Numbered from the stretch's first letter, positions 34,637 to 47,276 are shown. The stretch: 64,000 bases of DNA from Turritopsis dohrnii (GCA_027922465.2 BQMF02000100.1:682001-746000); one strand, 5' to 3'. Numbers and translations: made by a program. The notes: generated by a model from the sequence alone, not told the origin.

Positions 34637-37069
34637 AAATAACTCATGCAACTTTGGTGATTATCGCTAATCCTTTATTGGGCTAGTAGCAAACATGTAC
34701 AATTGTCAAATCAATCAGCAATTTCTTCTTAAAAGTTGAGATGTCATGTTGCCATGGTGATTATGTTTTGGAAGAAAACTTTAAATGAAAATATCTCAGG
34801 AAGGAAAAATAGTTTTTCGAAAATTCATAAACCGACCCCCTTTTTTATGAAACACAGTTGCGATCTTTTAAGTTCAGTTCTCCTTAGTTCTTTAATGTAG
34901 TTTTATTTCCATTTGTTGTGTTTCTATTGTAGTGTCTTGAGGAAATAACAGAATGCTATATCATTTACATATATAAAATGCAACATTTGCCACTATCGTT
35001 AAATAGAAACCAATCATTACTCATAACTTATTCACTTAGTAACTCACTTGCTTACTCCGTAACCAAACATTGATAAGACAATGATATGAGAATGAAAGTC
35101 TTGGAAAATATTGTGGATAGGTCATTGAACGTTGCATTACCACTTGTTGCATCTCCACCCAAAAAGAAGAAGTTGAAGTATCACTTTGATCTTACTTAGA
35201 TCTTATCAATAAAAATCTCTTTGTAACTACACCTAATAGAAATAACTTCTTGCTTTCAGATAAATTTTCAACTGGGATATTGTGACTAACAATAAATTAA
35301 CAATAATTTGGTTGTGACTTTTTTAGCCTATCATTGCACGGTTCATTTATCTGTCAACAAATGGTATTGATAACGAAGACTGTGGAAATGTTGATTTTCC
35401 CTGTGAAACATTGGGATATATCTACCATCAAAAAGTAAAAGCAGATGATAAAATAATGATTTTGAACAGCAATTGTGACAAGTACGTCATTAATGAAACA
35501 ATTTTGTTGTCTAATTCCACCACTGTCGACATTCAAGGACTGGAAAATAACAGTTGCTTGCCAACAGTCACTGCAATAAATGGAATCTTATTGTTTGGCT
35601 TAGAAGAAAATTCAACGAAGTTAAAAATTACCGTGCAGAGTTTAAATTTTGTAGATGTTGGTTTAGTTGACGTTACTCTTATCGATCTCGAAATATTACA
35701 AGTAAACATTACAAATTGTTACATCAATGACATGACATACCAACGTTTCCTTTCCATCAAACTATCACCACCATCAAACCAAACAATCGTTTCCATTCAT
35801 AACAGCACATCTCCAGTGGAATCAAAATGTCAGGCCATATTTTTCACTCAAAATTCAAGATCGAAATAACAGATTCAAAAATTTTCAATGATGCTATGAT
35901 TGAAATCGTGCAGCTAATGAAATATTTCATTTCGTTGGTGGACAATTTAAAGCATCGGATGTGCTCGTTCAAAACATGACATGCAAGTACATCTTCAACT
36001 TTATCAAGCAAAATTCGGTGTCAGTATCGAATGTTGTTCCTGAAAACGAGAATATCTTCATGTCAGTTTTAAGGTTGGATGCTACTAATGTGCTGATATC
36101 AAAGTTAGATGTGAAAAGAACGAAAGTAAAGCGTGATTTTCTATATTTTCTTCGTGTTACCAATGTCAATATGACTGAAATTAACGTAGAAAACGCATCT
36201 TTATATTCATATGGTTTTAACTGTTATAGAGCGTCATCAGTACTGATATCAAAGTTTGATATCAAAGGGACGGAAGTAAAAGATAGGTTTCTAGACATTA
36301 GACATAGTGCCAATGTCAAAATGATGGATATTAACTTTGAAAACACATCTGCATTCATATGGTTTTAATTTTTATAGAGTGTCATCAGTGTATACATCAA
36401 GGCTTGATGTGACAGTTACCAATGTCAGTATGACGAAAATTAACTTTGAAAATGTAACTGCGGATACACGTGGTTTTAGTTTTGATACAGTAGAATCAGT
36501 GCATTATCAAAAATTAATATCAGAAAGATAAATATAAAATACAGTTTCCTATATTTGGATCACGTTACATTTACCAACGTGAATGAGATTCGGATTACAA
36601 ATGGATATTGTAACAATTACGTTAAATTACTTGATTCAATAACAGCGTCATTTTCAAGTTTTTCATAGATAATGCGTCATCGAAAGAAGAGATAATTGTA
36701 GTAAATAAAGTTGAAAGATTGACAATATCTGACATTGATCTCAAAGACTCAAAAATATTGAAATTTGTTTTCATTTTCTCAGATGACAATTGGACACGTT
36801 TACCAGAGACACATACAATAAAGAAAACAGATGAAGGGTTTTATTCCGTGAGTAACCGACAAGCCAAGGAAGAATATTCCAACAAGTTAACATTAGATAA
36901 CATTTGGAAACCCTATCACATATTTTCTCCTAGAATGTTGTGTAAGATTCTTAATAAAAAGACTGTTAGCAAAGTTGCAGAAGCTTTCTTAACAGTTCAG
37001 TTAACAGTTCTTAACAGTTAAAGGAAATTGAGGACGAACTTCGGAGAAAAACGGACAGGTTGTCCAAAA
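34637..37069 (+). repeat. Tandem duplication, copy 2 (2,433-bp unit)
   Basis: Direct repeat of 32204-34636 at exact spacing 2,433. All frames and all frame breaks are shared between the copies. Confidence 0.95.
35327..36783 (+). pseudogene. Beta-helix surface protein, N-terminal part, copy 2 (broken)
   Basis: Exact duplicate of the copy at 32894-34350, with the same frameshifts. Since the breaks are shared, they arose before the duplication, or the duplication is an assembly effect. Unlike copy 1, no leader exon is available directly upstream. Confidence 0.7.
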
Positions 37070-39424
37070 AATATGAAAAGTTGAATCTGCTCCTTGAACA
37101 AAAGAACTATAGCGTAACTAAGCGTCAAAAAAATCCTACTGATGAAAATATGATTAATGATGTCAAGAGCTCGACAAGATACAGGAGGCGAAATGAAACC
37201 AAAAATATATTAGAGTACATTCATGGTGGGAAAGAAGCTGCAGTTTATGGAGCTTGGGACTATTTGACCAATGCTGTTGGTTCGTCACATTTAGAGGAGT
37301 TGCTACTGAAATTTAAACGTGGGAAATTTATTGAAAAGTTACATGGTAAATTCAATAAGGCAATTGAGAAAAGTGACACTGCAATCAAGAAGGCTGTCGC
37401 CACAAAATATCTATCACACCTTTCACGCAGAAAGTATAACTTTGTATGCTCCATTCAAAAACAGGCATTCAGCGCTGATTCCAATGGTATTGTTTCCCCT
37501 GTCAAATATGGTGAATACAATTTAGCTTTGAAAACTGCTTTTATCTCACATGGGAAAGTAGAAAAGTTCATCCAAAATATTGATATTGGGGAAATACACA
37601 TCATGTCTGGATATTCTGGAGTAGCACGAACAGTTTCTACATTGTGTACCATGATATGTGATTTGCACCTGAAAGTTCCACAGCTTCAAAGCAATTTATT
37701 GTGGTTTAATGGAATAAAAAAATCATTTCATTTTTGAATTTGCTGATGATGGAGCACCAGAAAGTAAAGAGAAGACAATGACTATTGGATCATTGACACT
37801 TTGGAACTTTGGATCAAGAATACGTAGCCGTGAATTCCATTATTCTCTTCACACTGCAAGCGTTGATGAAAAGGCCCAGATTTGCTCAGATTTATGGAAA
37901 CAACACTGCGAAGAAATGATGTTGATTGAAAGCAACACACTCACTATAGATGGAGAGAAAGTGACCGTGGAGTTTCAACCATCAGCAGACCAGTCATGGC
38001 AAATTTGGGCCAATAACGTTCTGCCTGCCAGCTCAACATATCCATCTCCTTTCGCCAATGTCCACAAAGGCGATCTTTCCAAAATTGGTGGTAAAGTTGG
38101 TCTGGACTCTACATGCATATGGAAAATCCCAACAGAAAATTCACGTGAATCTGAAATCAAGCAGTTAAATGACTTTCTTAAAACTGTTCCAGGGAATTGC
38201 AGTGATAAAGCAAGACATGACAAGCAATTGGAATTTATGGCTTCAAAAGGAATACGTCAATTGGGAGAGCCACGCATTGGTATTTACGCAAACAGACAAC
38301 GGCCGGATCCATTGCACCTTGAAATCAATAGCTGGCAGCATTTTCTCAATCTTATGTATCTTGAATCTGTACGAAGGGATTTGTTTGACAAACTGGAAAA
38401 TGTCCTTACTTTACCAAAATCAAGCAATGGCTGTGGCCTTAAGCAGATTGCCAAGATTTTGAGGGAACATTACGAAACTGTTTCTTCTCGCATGAAAAGT
38501 ATAACCATCCGCCTCATCGGATCACAAGCAATCAGTCTTGCACGTTATGGCTACCGTCTTATAGATGCCCTGGAAAAAGAGAATGAAAATGAGGCTGAAA
38601 TCATTACGCGAATGGCATTATCAAAGCTGAATCAACTTTTGAGAGACATTGGTTCTCAAATAAACAGAGTGAATGTAACCGAGATAGATTACCCTGATCG
38701 GATAGAAAAACTATGCACACAATATTTCAATATTTATGCTTTGTTTTTTTCAAATCACTGTAACATCACCGTTTGGACAATGGGATATATCATACCATAT
38801 CACACTAAATCTCTGTTCAAGGATTATGAGGTTGGATATGGGATTCTTACCATGCAAGGTAAAGAATCCAAACATTCAGCTATAAAGCAGGAGTTGAAGT
38901 CAAACTCAAATCGTTCAAACAATGAAGACAAAACAGGAAAATGGTATCAACTGATGCGATCCAGTTTCATCAGAAATTTCTATGTGCCATATCATTTACC
39001 AAATCTTAAACCTACATATCATTCACATTATCAATCACGTGTGCCAAATCTAGATGACGAATTCGACTACTGTACTTGTTCTCGAATGTTAGGTGCGAAC
39101 GAAGATATTTGTAATGTTTGCAAGAAAGGCATGTTGGTGCTGGAGTGTGCAGAATTTGGAAAATTAACAGATAACGTAATCAATATTTACAAACCTATCA
39201 CATGCACATTATGTAATTCACGATTTCCAGATTCAGTTTTGCTTAAATCACATATGGATAAGGAACATAAATTAAATAACAAAAACTTGAACCCTGAAAA
39301 TGTTGTTCCAGCAAGATTGAATGTGAATCAGCTTTGAGAAGAATTGAAGAAAAGAAACCTGTCAACAACAGGAAATAAAGAAATTTTAAAGAGACGCCTG
39401 GAAGGGCATCTTTCTTTTAACTAA
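36784..39424 (+). pseudogene. Transposon-like gene: coiled coil, large unknown core, C2H2 finger and SAP motif
   Basis: Probably one ancestral protein of about 850 aa. A start near 36786-36800 (DDNWTRLPETHT...) is inferred. A coiled coil follows (EIEDELRRKTDRLSKKYEKL, 37024-37083), then an unrecognised core with SHLEELLLKFKRGKF, FADDGAPESKE, RQRPDPLHLEINSW and CTCSRMLGANEDICNVCKKG. Near the end are a C2H2 finger (CTLCNSRFPDSVLLKSHMDKEH) and, after an in-frame TGA at 39335-39337, a SAP-type helix pair (EELKKRNLSTTGNKEILKRRL) ending at TAA 39424. The frame also breaks at an A7 run near 37717. A multi-copy mobile or domesticated-mobile origin is inferred from its position between the two halves of the beta-helix gene. 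I could not name the superfamily. Confidence 0.6.
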
Positions 39425-39862
39425 ACTAAAATGTAGGAAAGAGTATAAATTTACATTGCAGGTTTCAATAAATAGTTATAGTTATGATATAGTTATCATA
39501 CCTTAAGTACATTAATTTTCCTGAACATCAATTTTCGTGAAATCTTTCCAAATGCTAATTTTTAGGAAAGAAAAACAGTTTTGTTTCAATAGAAAAACTA
39601 CTGTTTCAATATAAACTTCTCGCTATCAGTAAGTACAATGCCAGATGAGTAGAATTTAAATATATATAAAAAATGTTCGCGGAAATTTTCATTTCAATTA
39701 TATATTGCTTGCGAAATTTTCTTATCCATTAAACCGCAAAAATAAATATTTGCAAAATTTTTTAAATTGATCACTCCCGAAAATTAATGTACTTATTTAT
39801 GTAGTTATTTTATTTATTACTTTAAATCTTTCTTTACAGAATAAAAATTACTATTTTCAGAA

Positions 39863-39923
39863 TGTCCCAGCCAGGATTGGAACCTGGATCGCAAAAGCAT
39901 CATAACCATTAGACCACCAGGAC
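39863..39923 (-). tRNA. tRNA-Glu-like pseudo-tRNA or SINE head, degenerate
   Basis: On the minus strand the 7-bp acceptor stem (GTCCTGG with CTGGGAC), a D-arm-like TGGTCTAATGGTTA and a T-arm CCAGG-TTCCAAT-CCTGG are clear and resemble tRNA-Glu. The anticodon arm is several bases short (only about 61 nt in total), so it cannot be a working tRNA. Short inverted repeats (TTTTCAGAAT / ATTCTGAAAA) flank it. Confidence 0.5.
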
Positions 39924-40624
39924 TTCAAAAGTATTCTGAAAAGTAGCTAATGAAAAAAAACATTATATTTATTTCTGGAATAAATCTTTCTTTCTTTAAA
40001 ATAAATCGGTGGAAATAAATTCTTTCAGAAAACTATTTATATATATTATTTGACGTTCAGAAAATTTCTATGCTGTTTATAGTTCCAATTTTACAAAAAA
40101 AATTTAGGTACATATATTATATATATATTATTTGCAAATTAGTTTTCATTTATATCTTCTGTAATGTTTTAGACAATTTACTCAGAGCAGTACTGTTTAC
40201 TGAAGCTAAGAATGTATTCTACTAATATATAACTGTTAAATATCTACTTAGCAATTTCACTTCAAAAACAGTCTTAAATTGATTTATTCATAAGAATCCA
40301 TACTTTACCCATTGATGTACCCAGGTCATTTCGGAGCCACATAATATTAACTTCTGTTGTTCCTACGTTTCTAACTTGAATGGCTTTTTAAGACAAAATT
40401 TTTCATTTCGCATATTAGACTACCCAATTTTGTTATTTTTTTCAACTACAAAAAAGAGGAAACTCCAAGGTGTAATCGGTCTGCCCGAAAAAAACTGTCA
40501 GAAATTTTTGTGCAGAGAAATATCTTGCTGAAATGTCTTCCTTAAGATATATATATACTTCAAGCATTAACCTTTACATACAACTAAAACTTTTACAAAG
40601 CTCAATAAGTCTATTATCCTGAAA

Positions 40625-41224
40625 TTATACTTTGTCTATATTATTATCTAACTTTTCATTGCTTTCTTTTGCTTGTTCTCCTCCCTCTTCTTCAGGCACA
40701 AACTCTTGGTTCATTTGTGCCTGCAACGATTTATCAATAGGTAGATCTTCACTATTGTATCTCTGCACAAAGAACAATGAAGTCAACCTTTTAGTTGCCA
40801 TAACGTATTCAAATTTAATAGGTGTGTACAATGAAACCACAACTTTCACACAACCAGCATAAACTGAAACTTGGGTATTGTTCTCCAACTTCTTCTCATA
40901 TTTTCGCTTACATAGAAAATAAGTGCCATCAAACCTCTTTGGGTGAAAGAGTTTGCGAGCACCTTCTTCTTTATCAAGGAACAAGACAATTTTCTGACTA
41001 GTGCAGTGTATCTCTGCACTATACCCAACACAGATTGTGCTAAACAAGTTAAAAACTTGTGTTGGCATAAACAATGTGACAGGTGGCACAAGACCTGTCA
41101 AATGGCTTCTTCTGAGTTTTTCATAAAAGGCCTTCCCAATCTCCCATAGGTAAGAGTCGACTAATGGACCACCAAGGAGAACACGATTCCACAGATTTAT
41201 GGGAATCCTTTTCGAGCCCCCCAT
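40625..41224 (-). CDS. Unrecognised protein, 199 aa, convergent with the SAP-type gene
   Basis: Open frame from Met 41224 to a stop at 40625. The body is mixed alpha/beta (KIVLFLDKEEGARKLFH, VSVYAGCVKVVVSLY, KRLTSLFFVQRYN) with an acidic, glutamine-rich tail. No domain recognised. Upstream, an acidic coding-like sequence (WFKEREEDRKDYSMDGD) lies in another frame and would join through a G6 run at 41217-41222, so the real protein may be longer and frameshifted. It may be the second gene of the same mobile unit as 36784-39424, or an unrelated insert. Confidence 0.4.
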   Translation of the reverse strand: MGGSKRIPINLWNRVLLGGPLVDSYLWEIGKAFYEKLRRSHLTGLVPPVTLFMPTQVFNLFSTICVGYSAEIHCTSQKIVLFLDKEEGARKLFHPKRFDGTYFLCKRKYEKKLENNTQVSVYAGCVKVVVSLYTPIKFEYVMATKRLTSLFFVQRYNSEDLPIDKSLQAQMNQEFVPEEEGGEQAKESNEKLDNNIDKV

Positions 41225-41424
41225 CTAAATCCCCATCCATTGAATAATCTTTCCGATCCTCCTCCCTTTCTTTGAACCACACTATCTCTAGCTTCTCTAG
41301 ATCTTTCTCTCTACCGCACCAAAACGAACAGATAGCTTTCTCCTCAAATTAGGTAGGGTTCACTTCACGGTGGTCAGCTCACCAATTCATTACACGGCAA
41401 CCGAAAATCAAAAATACAAACAAT

Positions 41425-44400
41425 TTGTTAAGCTTCTACGTAATCGATACCGTAAGTAAAAACAAGAGTTTTGCGAAAAAAATAAGTGGGAGAAATCAGA
41501 AGCAAAATTTCCGCCGTGCAAACATTAATATTGTAAATGTAATATATATGACTGGAATCGAAACTAAGAATGCCATGCTATCGATAAAAGATGTTCACAT
41601 CAATTTTAACAACACTTCTATGGGAAGAAGAGCAGTTAATTTCGAAGAAGGGAGCGTGGAAGTATCTGATGCCAATATAACGTTCAATGAAGGCATCGGT
41701 GCTGTAAACTGCAACTTGACAATTCGAAAGGCAGGTTTCAATGTTTCTGATACCGCCATCAATTACCGAAATTACCAATATGATAATTTAAACGTCAATA
41801 TGAGGAATGTCAGAGTTATTTCCTTTAACGAAAAGCAACCAGAAATTATTATTCGAGGAGAAAAATATACACACGTGGTCATTGTTACATTGGATTTGAG
41901 TTCAATGAAAGCAAAATTGGACTTCCCTGTAATAGAAACAACTACGGCAGCAAATTTTAATCCCAGCATTATCAAGTTCACCAATTCAACTTTGTCATGT
42001 TCACAAAACCAGTCATCCACATTACAAAATCAAGACAACCAATGTCTTTGGCTTCGAGTACTATTGCAAACCATGTACTAAACCATGTACTAAAGGATTT
42101 TATACAATGATCTTGAAACAAACTTTTCTTTCAACACTACTTCTAGCTCAACAACAATCATTCAACATGGACAACTTCATCGAAATAAAGATATAATTGA
42201 GAAATCAAAATTTATAACCTCAAGTAATACGACATGGTCTATGTATCAAAGTCCAAATACATTCAGTTGCAAAAAGTGTCCAAGTGTGTTAACAATAGGG
42301 AACTTACGAAAGTACGACGGCAACGTGGACGACGACGACGTACAAGATATTCATCTTCTATGAATCACAAACGAGTAGAAACTATACACTTGTGTTAAGA
42401 AGTTTATTTATAATGCCTTTGAAGTTTGTTTTTTGAACTTTGAGAGGCAGAACCATGAAGGAAGCGAGGAAAATTTATCGGAAGTACTGCTATTCTCACG
42501 TCTTCGTTTTCGGTACGACTTCAAAATATTACTTTTCACGTTGTGTGTAGAACGTGCAAATCTAATAATGATATTAGTAAAATTAAAAACATTTCCCAAT
42601 AGTATAGTGTGAAATGACTTCCATTCTAAAGCAAATCTATGATGGAGTAAAGTGAATCTTTTGTTTGCCTCACGTCGTCGTCCACGTTGCCGTCGTAGTT
42701 TCGTAAGCTCCCTAATATCGTTAGCAACGACAACTTTTGTGGCTACTTGAATCAGTCGACCGGAATTGTGCAGTTTTACCCGTGTAGCAATGCATATTGT
42801 TGTTCCGACACCACAGTACCTTGCAAATCTTATAACACTTGCAATTTACATCGATATGGGACATTGTGCAGCAAATCTCAAATTGGCTAGAGTGTGGACT
42901 ATTTTTCACCGACTTGTTTGCCTGCATCCAGCTGTAAAGACCCTTTTCTTTTTTGGATATTATTCCTTTTGACCTCTTTATTATACATTTTTGTGGTTGG
43001 ATACTTAGATGAACTGAAGAACGTTTTTAGTTTCTTCAAGAATATCATTCGCTCCTTCCTGGAACTCATTTATCAAAAAGAAGAAGAGGAAGAGGAAGGA
43101 ATTGATATAGAAAATGTTAAACTAAAAAATTCAATTCAATTAACTTTATCGATGACAATAGCAAGGGAGAGTTACTACCGAACGAAAAAACATTGTCTCA
43201 GGAACCGGATGAGGATATATGTCGGTGGTCTGGGATTTTAAACATACTCGTTGCTTTCTACCAATTAAAACAACTACTGACTATCGATTTGGGCCTGAGA
43301 TATTCAGAATCAAGCACGTTCCTGCTAGATTTTTTTAACTTGGAGATCATTAAACCGTCTTCACATCTCTGTCCTTCATTGACACTTAACGATTTTCAAA
43401 AACTTGTTATCAAAGATATAATTTTTACCCTTGCAATTACTGTCCCTGTACTCGTATTATCTTTGTTATTTCATATCATATACATGTACAAGAATTCAAA
43501 TGCTCCTGAAGGAAATGACATTTATACATCTAGACATTATCCAGACAAAATCTCACTGTTGACTCGCTGCTACGCTTGCTTCATCCGCTTAATTGCTATG
43601 AGGTACAAGAACGTGGCTACCTTTACCTTCATAATGTTGAATTGCGTGACAGTGGGTAACATGGATGTACCTGTACATCTACACTGAAATGAAATGTTGG
43701 GGTTTAACCCAATATATTGCGTCATCCTTTCTCTGGTTATGGATTGTTCCTTTTCCTCTTTCCTTTTTCTTATCATTAAAGCTACTGAAATCAGATTATA
43801 TCTCAATCGATGGATTCCTCCTGTTCATGGTCATGCCTGCAATAGCACCGATCTTTTACGCATGACAGTTGTGTCGTAACGTTCGTCATCTCAATGAAGA
43901 TGATAATAAATTGAAATCAACAATCCGGGTCATGTTTGAGCAGCCGTACAGAAGTGGCCACATATACTGGCATCCGTGGTTGCTTTATCAAAGACTGGTG
44001 TCTCTGGTAGTGTTTTATATCGACCCAATATCCCGATTGTCCTACATTCTCCCGATTTTGGTTTTGTTCTTGTTGGTCCAACTTCGAATCAAACCATATA
44101 AGGACGATTTGGTCAGCCAACTGGAATCTATCTCCATCTCTCTCTTAATTATTTTTGCTGGTGTCAACATGCTACGAGCTTTCTTATACGTCAACAGAGG
44201 TACTAACGACGAATCAATCACATCCGTGTTAAAGATCTACGATGGAATCGACTTAGTTACTTACTCCTCTTGCGTTTTTTATGTTATATTTCACCTATCA
44301 ACTATTTTTGAAAATTTGGAAGAAAGTTCGAGTGTTTCTGATCAAAGGAATCAGAAAAAAGTTAATTTGATTTGCGATATGTTTTTTTCAGGTTTGATAG

Positions 44401-44432
44401 CAACTCAAACTTTTCTTTGTTTTGTGTATTGA
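41425..44432 (+). pseudogene. Beta-helix / Cys-rich / multi-membrane surface protein, C-terminal half (broken)
   Basis: Segments in order: beta-helix strands with N-glycosylation sites (41425-42040); a short cysteine-rich stretch (YCKPCTKPCTKGFYT, 42045-42110, and CKKCPS); after a MITE insertion, NFCGYLN...CCSDTTVPC...LCSKSQIG (42731-42888); an in-frame TAG; SVDYFSPTCLP leading to the first membrane helix near 42960; then further helices and the motif PYRSGHIYWHPWLLYQRLVSLVV (43942-44010), which opens the final multi-helix block ending at 44432. Frame changes occur near 42040, 42110, 43230 and 43675, with in-frame stops at 42889 (TAG) and 43863 (TGA). Intact relatives would be plasma-membrane proteins with a large extracellular beta-helix and several membrane helices; function unknown. 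It is the likely continuation of 32894. Confidence 0.68.
42298..42712. mobile_element. MITE with GGGA(A/G)CTTACGAA ends, 415 bp, inside the surface-protein gene
   Basis: Inverted ends of about 40 bp: GGGAACTTACGAAAGTACGA then CGGCAACGTGGACGACGACG on the left, and the complement of GTCCACGTTGCCGTCGTAG...CTCCC on the right. TA lies on both sides. No coding capacity. It separates the CKKCPS stretch from the following cysteine-rich domain. Confidence 0.82.
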
Positions 44433-46195
44433 TATCAATTACATGAACTGATTGATAATTTTCTCTTATCATTTATCGCGCTATCTTTCCACCAGAATTT
44501 CCTTTAACCTCTTGAGTTACATCAAATGATCGCTGCAGAAGTCAGGGGTTGTGAAACACCATGGAGATTTGAAGTAGGTGTAGCAATGTAGCTAATATTT
44601 CTTATGTTATTGTTATTATGTTATTTCATGAATAATTCATTCTTCGTAAAAACAATATACTAAATTAAGGAGTAATAGAATTTGCCATCTTTATATATCA
44701 GTATTTTAGATCCATACAGAACAATTTTATTTTTTCATCAACTAAGAGTCTTTGGTATTGTTTTTAGATATCACGTATCAAGGCTAATTTGAAATTATTC
44801 ATGATTGCAACCTAGTGATTTCTCCTACTTCATAAGATGGGAGTGAAAATCCAACACACCATGCCATTATAATAGAGATTTGTGTTCTAAAGTGAAAACC
44901 AGACCTTGACACACGTGAAGTGTGCGTTATATCTAAGAATTACAAATAAATCGAATCTCCCTATCCATGTTAAATTGAACTTAAATTATTTTTGTTATTA
45001 ATAGCCTTTGAATGATTATAACAATTAATGATTCTAACATTAATAAAAATTAAAACAAATTTTTGTGTTAAATATGAAAGTGTTTGTATTTGAATTGTTA
45101 GAATTAATTTACTTAGTGTTTAAGGGGATTTATCGTTTTGAGGGCAATTATCATAAATCTTCTTTTGGTCGTTCTGATGTAACCACCAAGCTCCACAGAG
45201 TGATTCTTACATCCTGGTGAAATAGTTTTATATCAACTACTGAATTTGGAGCCTTTGGAGCCTTTTGATGCAAAACTTAGTAGCTAAGAACTTTTATAAT
45301 TTATCAGTGGATTAGCCAAATCTTGCCTTTGACCAAATGCGTTTAAGGTTTCGCTATGGATGCATTTCAGACCGTTAAAATTTAAAATATAAACTTCTTT
45401 ATTATTTTTGCGTATGTGCTTTTATGCAATTATCAAAATATAACATATACATTTAGTTTTTAATGATAATTTGAGGATAAAGAATTTATTGTTGTAAGAA
45501 AAAGAGGCTTTGAAAGCAGAAAGTGTAAATTTCGGAAACTCTGTATAAATAGCTATATAAATATAATTAATTGGACTATGGGTACATACAGCTCTTAATT
45601 TCCCTACTGGTGTCCCACCTTATACATAGCACCGGCCATAGTCCTCATGTATTTTCTGAGCCCAGGATAGCTTTGGTTTGATTTGCACTTGTATTAAGCC
45701 CGCGTTTACATGGAAAGAACCAATCAAAGAAGCGTGAAGGTTCAAATGGTCTCTAGCTTGCGCGGTGCCCGTCTAACTCCCTACAGGTGTCGTGTGTGAA
45801 AGACTGAGGTAATTTTCTCCCTTGTGGATTTAGCTATGTGTCCTGTCAAAGAGCTGAATCATACTTTTTATTTTCTGTCATTCTGCCAATCGTAATAATC
45901 AATAAAAAATAGCAAACAAAGCGGCTGTTGAAGATCCAGTTTTCTACCAAAATTTAGTAAGAAGGTGAGTAAACGTTACGAAAATGTTTTCCTAAATTCA
46001 GCCGTTCAGTCTTTTTCCATAGTTACTGCAAGGATTTAATTTGGCAGATAACACCAGCGCATATACACGTAATTTAAATCCCATTTAAATATGCCAATTA
46101 TAAACAAGACAAGTTTAACTTTGGTTGCTGATGTTTTATGTGATTTTTTGCTGGTGAAATTTTAAGAATTGATAGGTAAATTCAAAGCAGATAAG
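44433..46195. other. No gene recognised
   Basis: About 1.8 kb of AT-rich sequence after the surface-protein remnant. No long frame, exon-like segment or clear repeat was found. Confidence 0.4.
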
Positions 46196-47276
46196 TCTAT
46201 ATATTAATAGCCGATTCTCCGTCTGTCTGTCTGTTTGTTTGTTTGTTTGTTTGTAAGTCACGCAAAATGGTAGATTAAGTTGTGAGCGAAATTATTTCTT
46301 TTTTTGTGTGCGACGTGAGTTCGAAGCAAATACATTGCAGCCCCAATCGAACGTGACTTTTTTTGGCTGATGAACTAATAGGAATAACGTTTTGTTTTTA
46401 TCATTATTGTTAGTTTTATATTCCACATTGACTTGGCTTTGAAAACAGTACATCAACTAAATACAAAGTCACTAACTGATTAAATATTTTGGACATAAAG
46501 CAGCAGTGGCAGAACGTGGCAGCATATGTTCGGTTTGCCACTAACTCTTGCCTGACTGTCTGAGACGGGTGAACTTTTTTTTTGAGCAATCAAAATGTTT
46601 AAAAACCGATAGGTAAAAAAAGAGTATCATATCAAAACAAAATGTTTTTTTTTTCTGCTTTTCTTTTAATAAATTAATTTCTTCTTTTAATTGTTAAGCG
46701 TTCTGATCGAACGTTTTTTTATTCTATTTATTCATTTAGCACGTGCCTTTTTTCTCTCCTCCGTGTGAACTTTTTAAGAAGAGAAACCATTTCCCCCTGT
46801 TTGATAGCACCCATGTTAGAGCGCGTAACGTTTTTAAAACAAAAGCTAATAAAAAGTTTTTTTCTCTCTACGTTTTGAGTGCATTGTTGTACTGATCAAC
46901 GATTGTTTTAAAAAATAAATAACACATGAAATTTGGGTTTTTTTGGAACCATTGTTTAAACTGATATTTGATATTTGATTTCGAATCTGCCTCTAAGATA
47001 ACTGACGTTTTTTCGGGTCCGCGATACAGGCGATGGGGTGACAAAAAATTTGGGTCTAATTTTTTTTGGGAGGGGTCTGTGACGTCATCAAAATCTTTGA
47101 AGAATGATATCTCTGTAACGGTTGATCGTAGCGGAACGATCCCATACATTTTTTTAATCAGTTTTTCGAGCTCTACAACATGGTAACACTTTCGGTTGCC
47201 AATTCCTTAATTTTATTTTTCGTGAAGTCAACGCATGCTGAACATGGGCGGCGAGCGACGCCGCCTTGGCGGCTAG
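46196..47276 (+). mobile_element. Helitron copy 1 of a head-to-tail array, 1,081 bp
   Basis: Begins TCTATATATTAATAGCCG, then a CTGT/TTTG microsatellite. It ends with hairpin GGCGGCG-AGCGA-CGCCGCC, seven bases, then CTAG. The next copy starts directly. No Rep/helicase frame. Confidence 0.85.
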
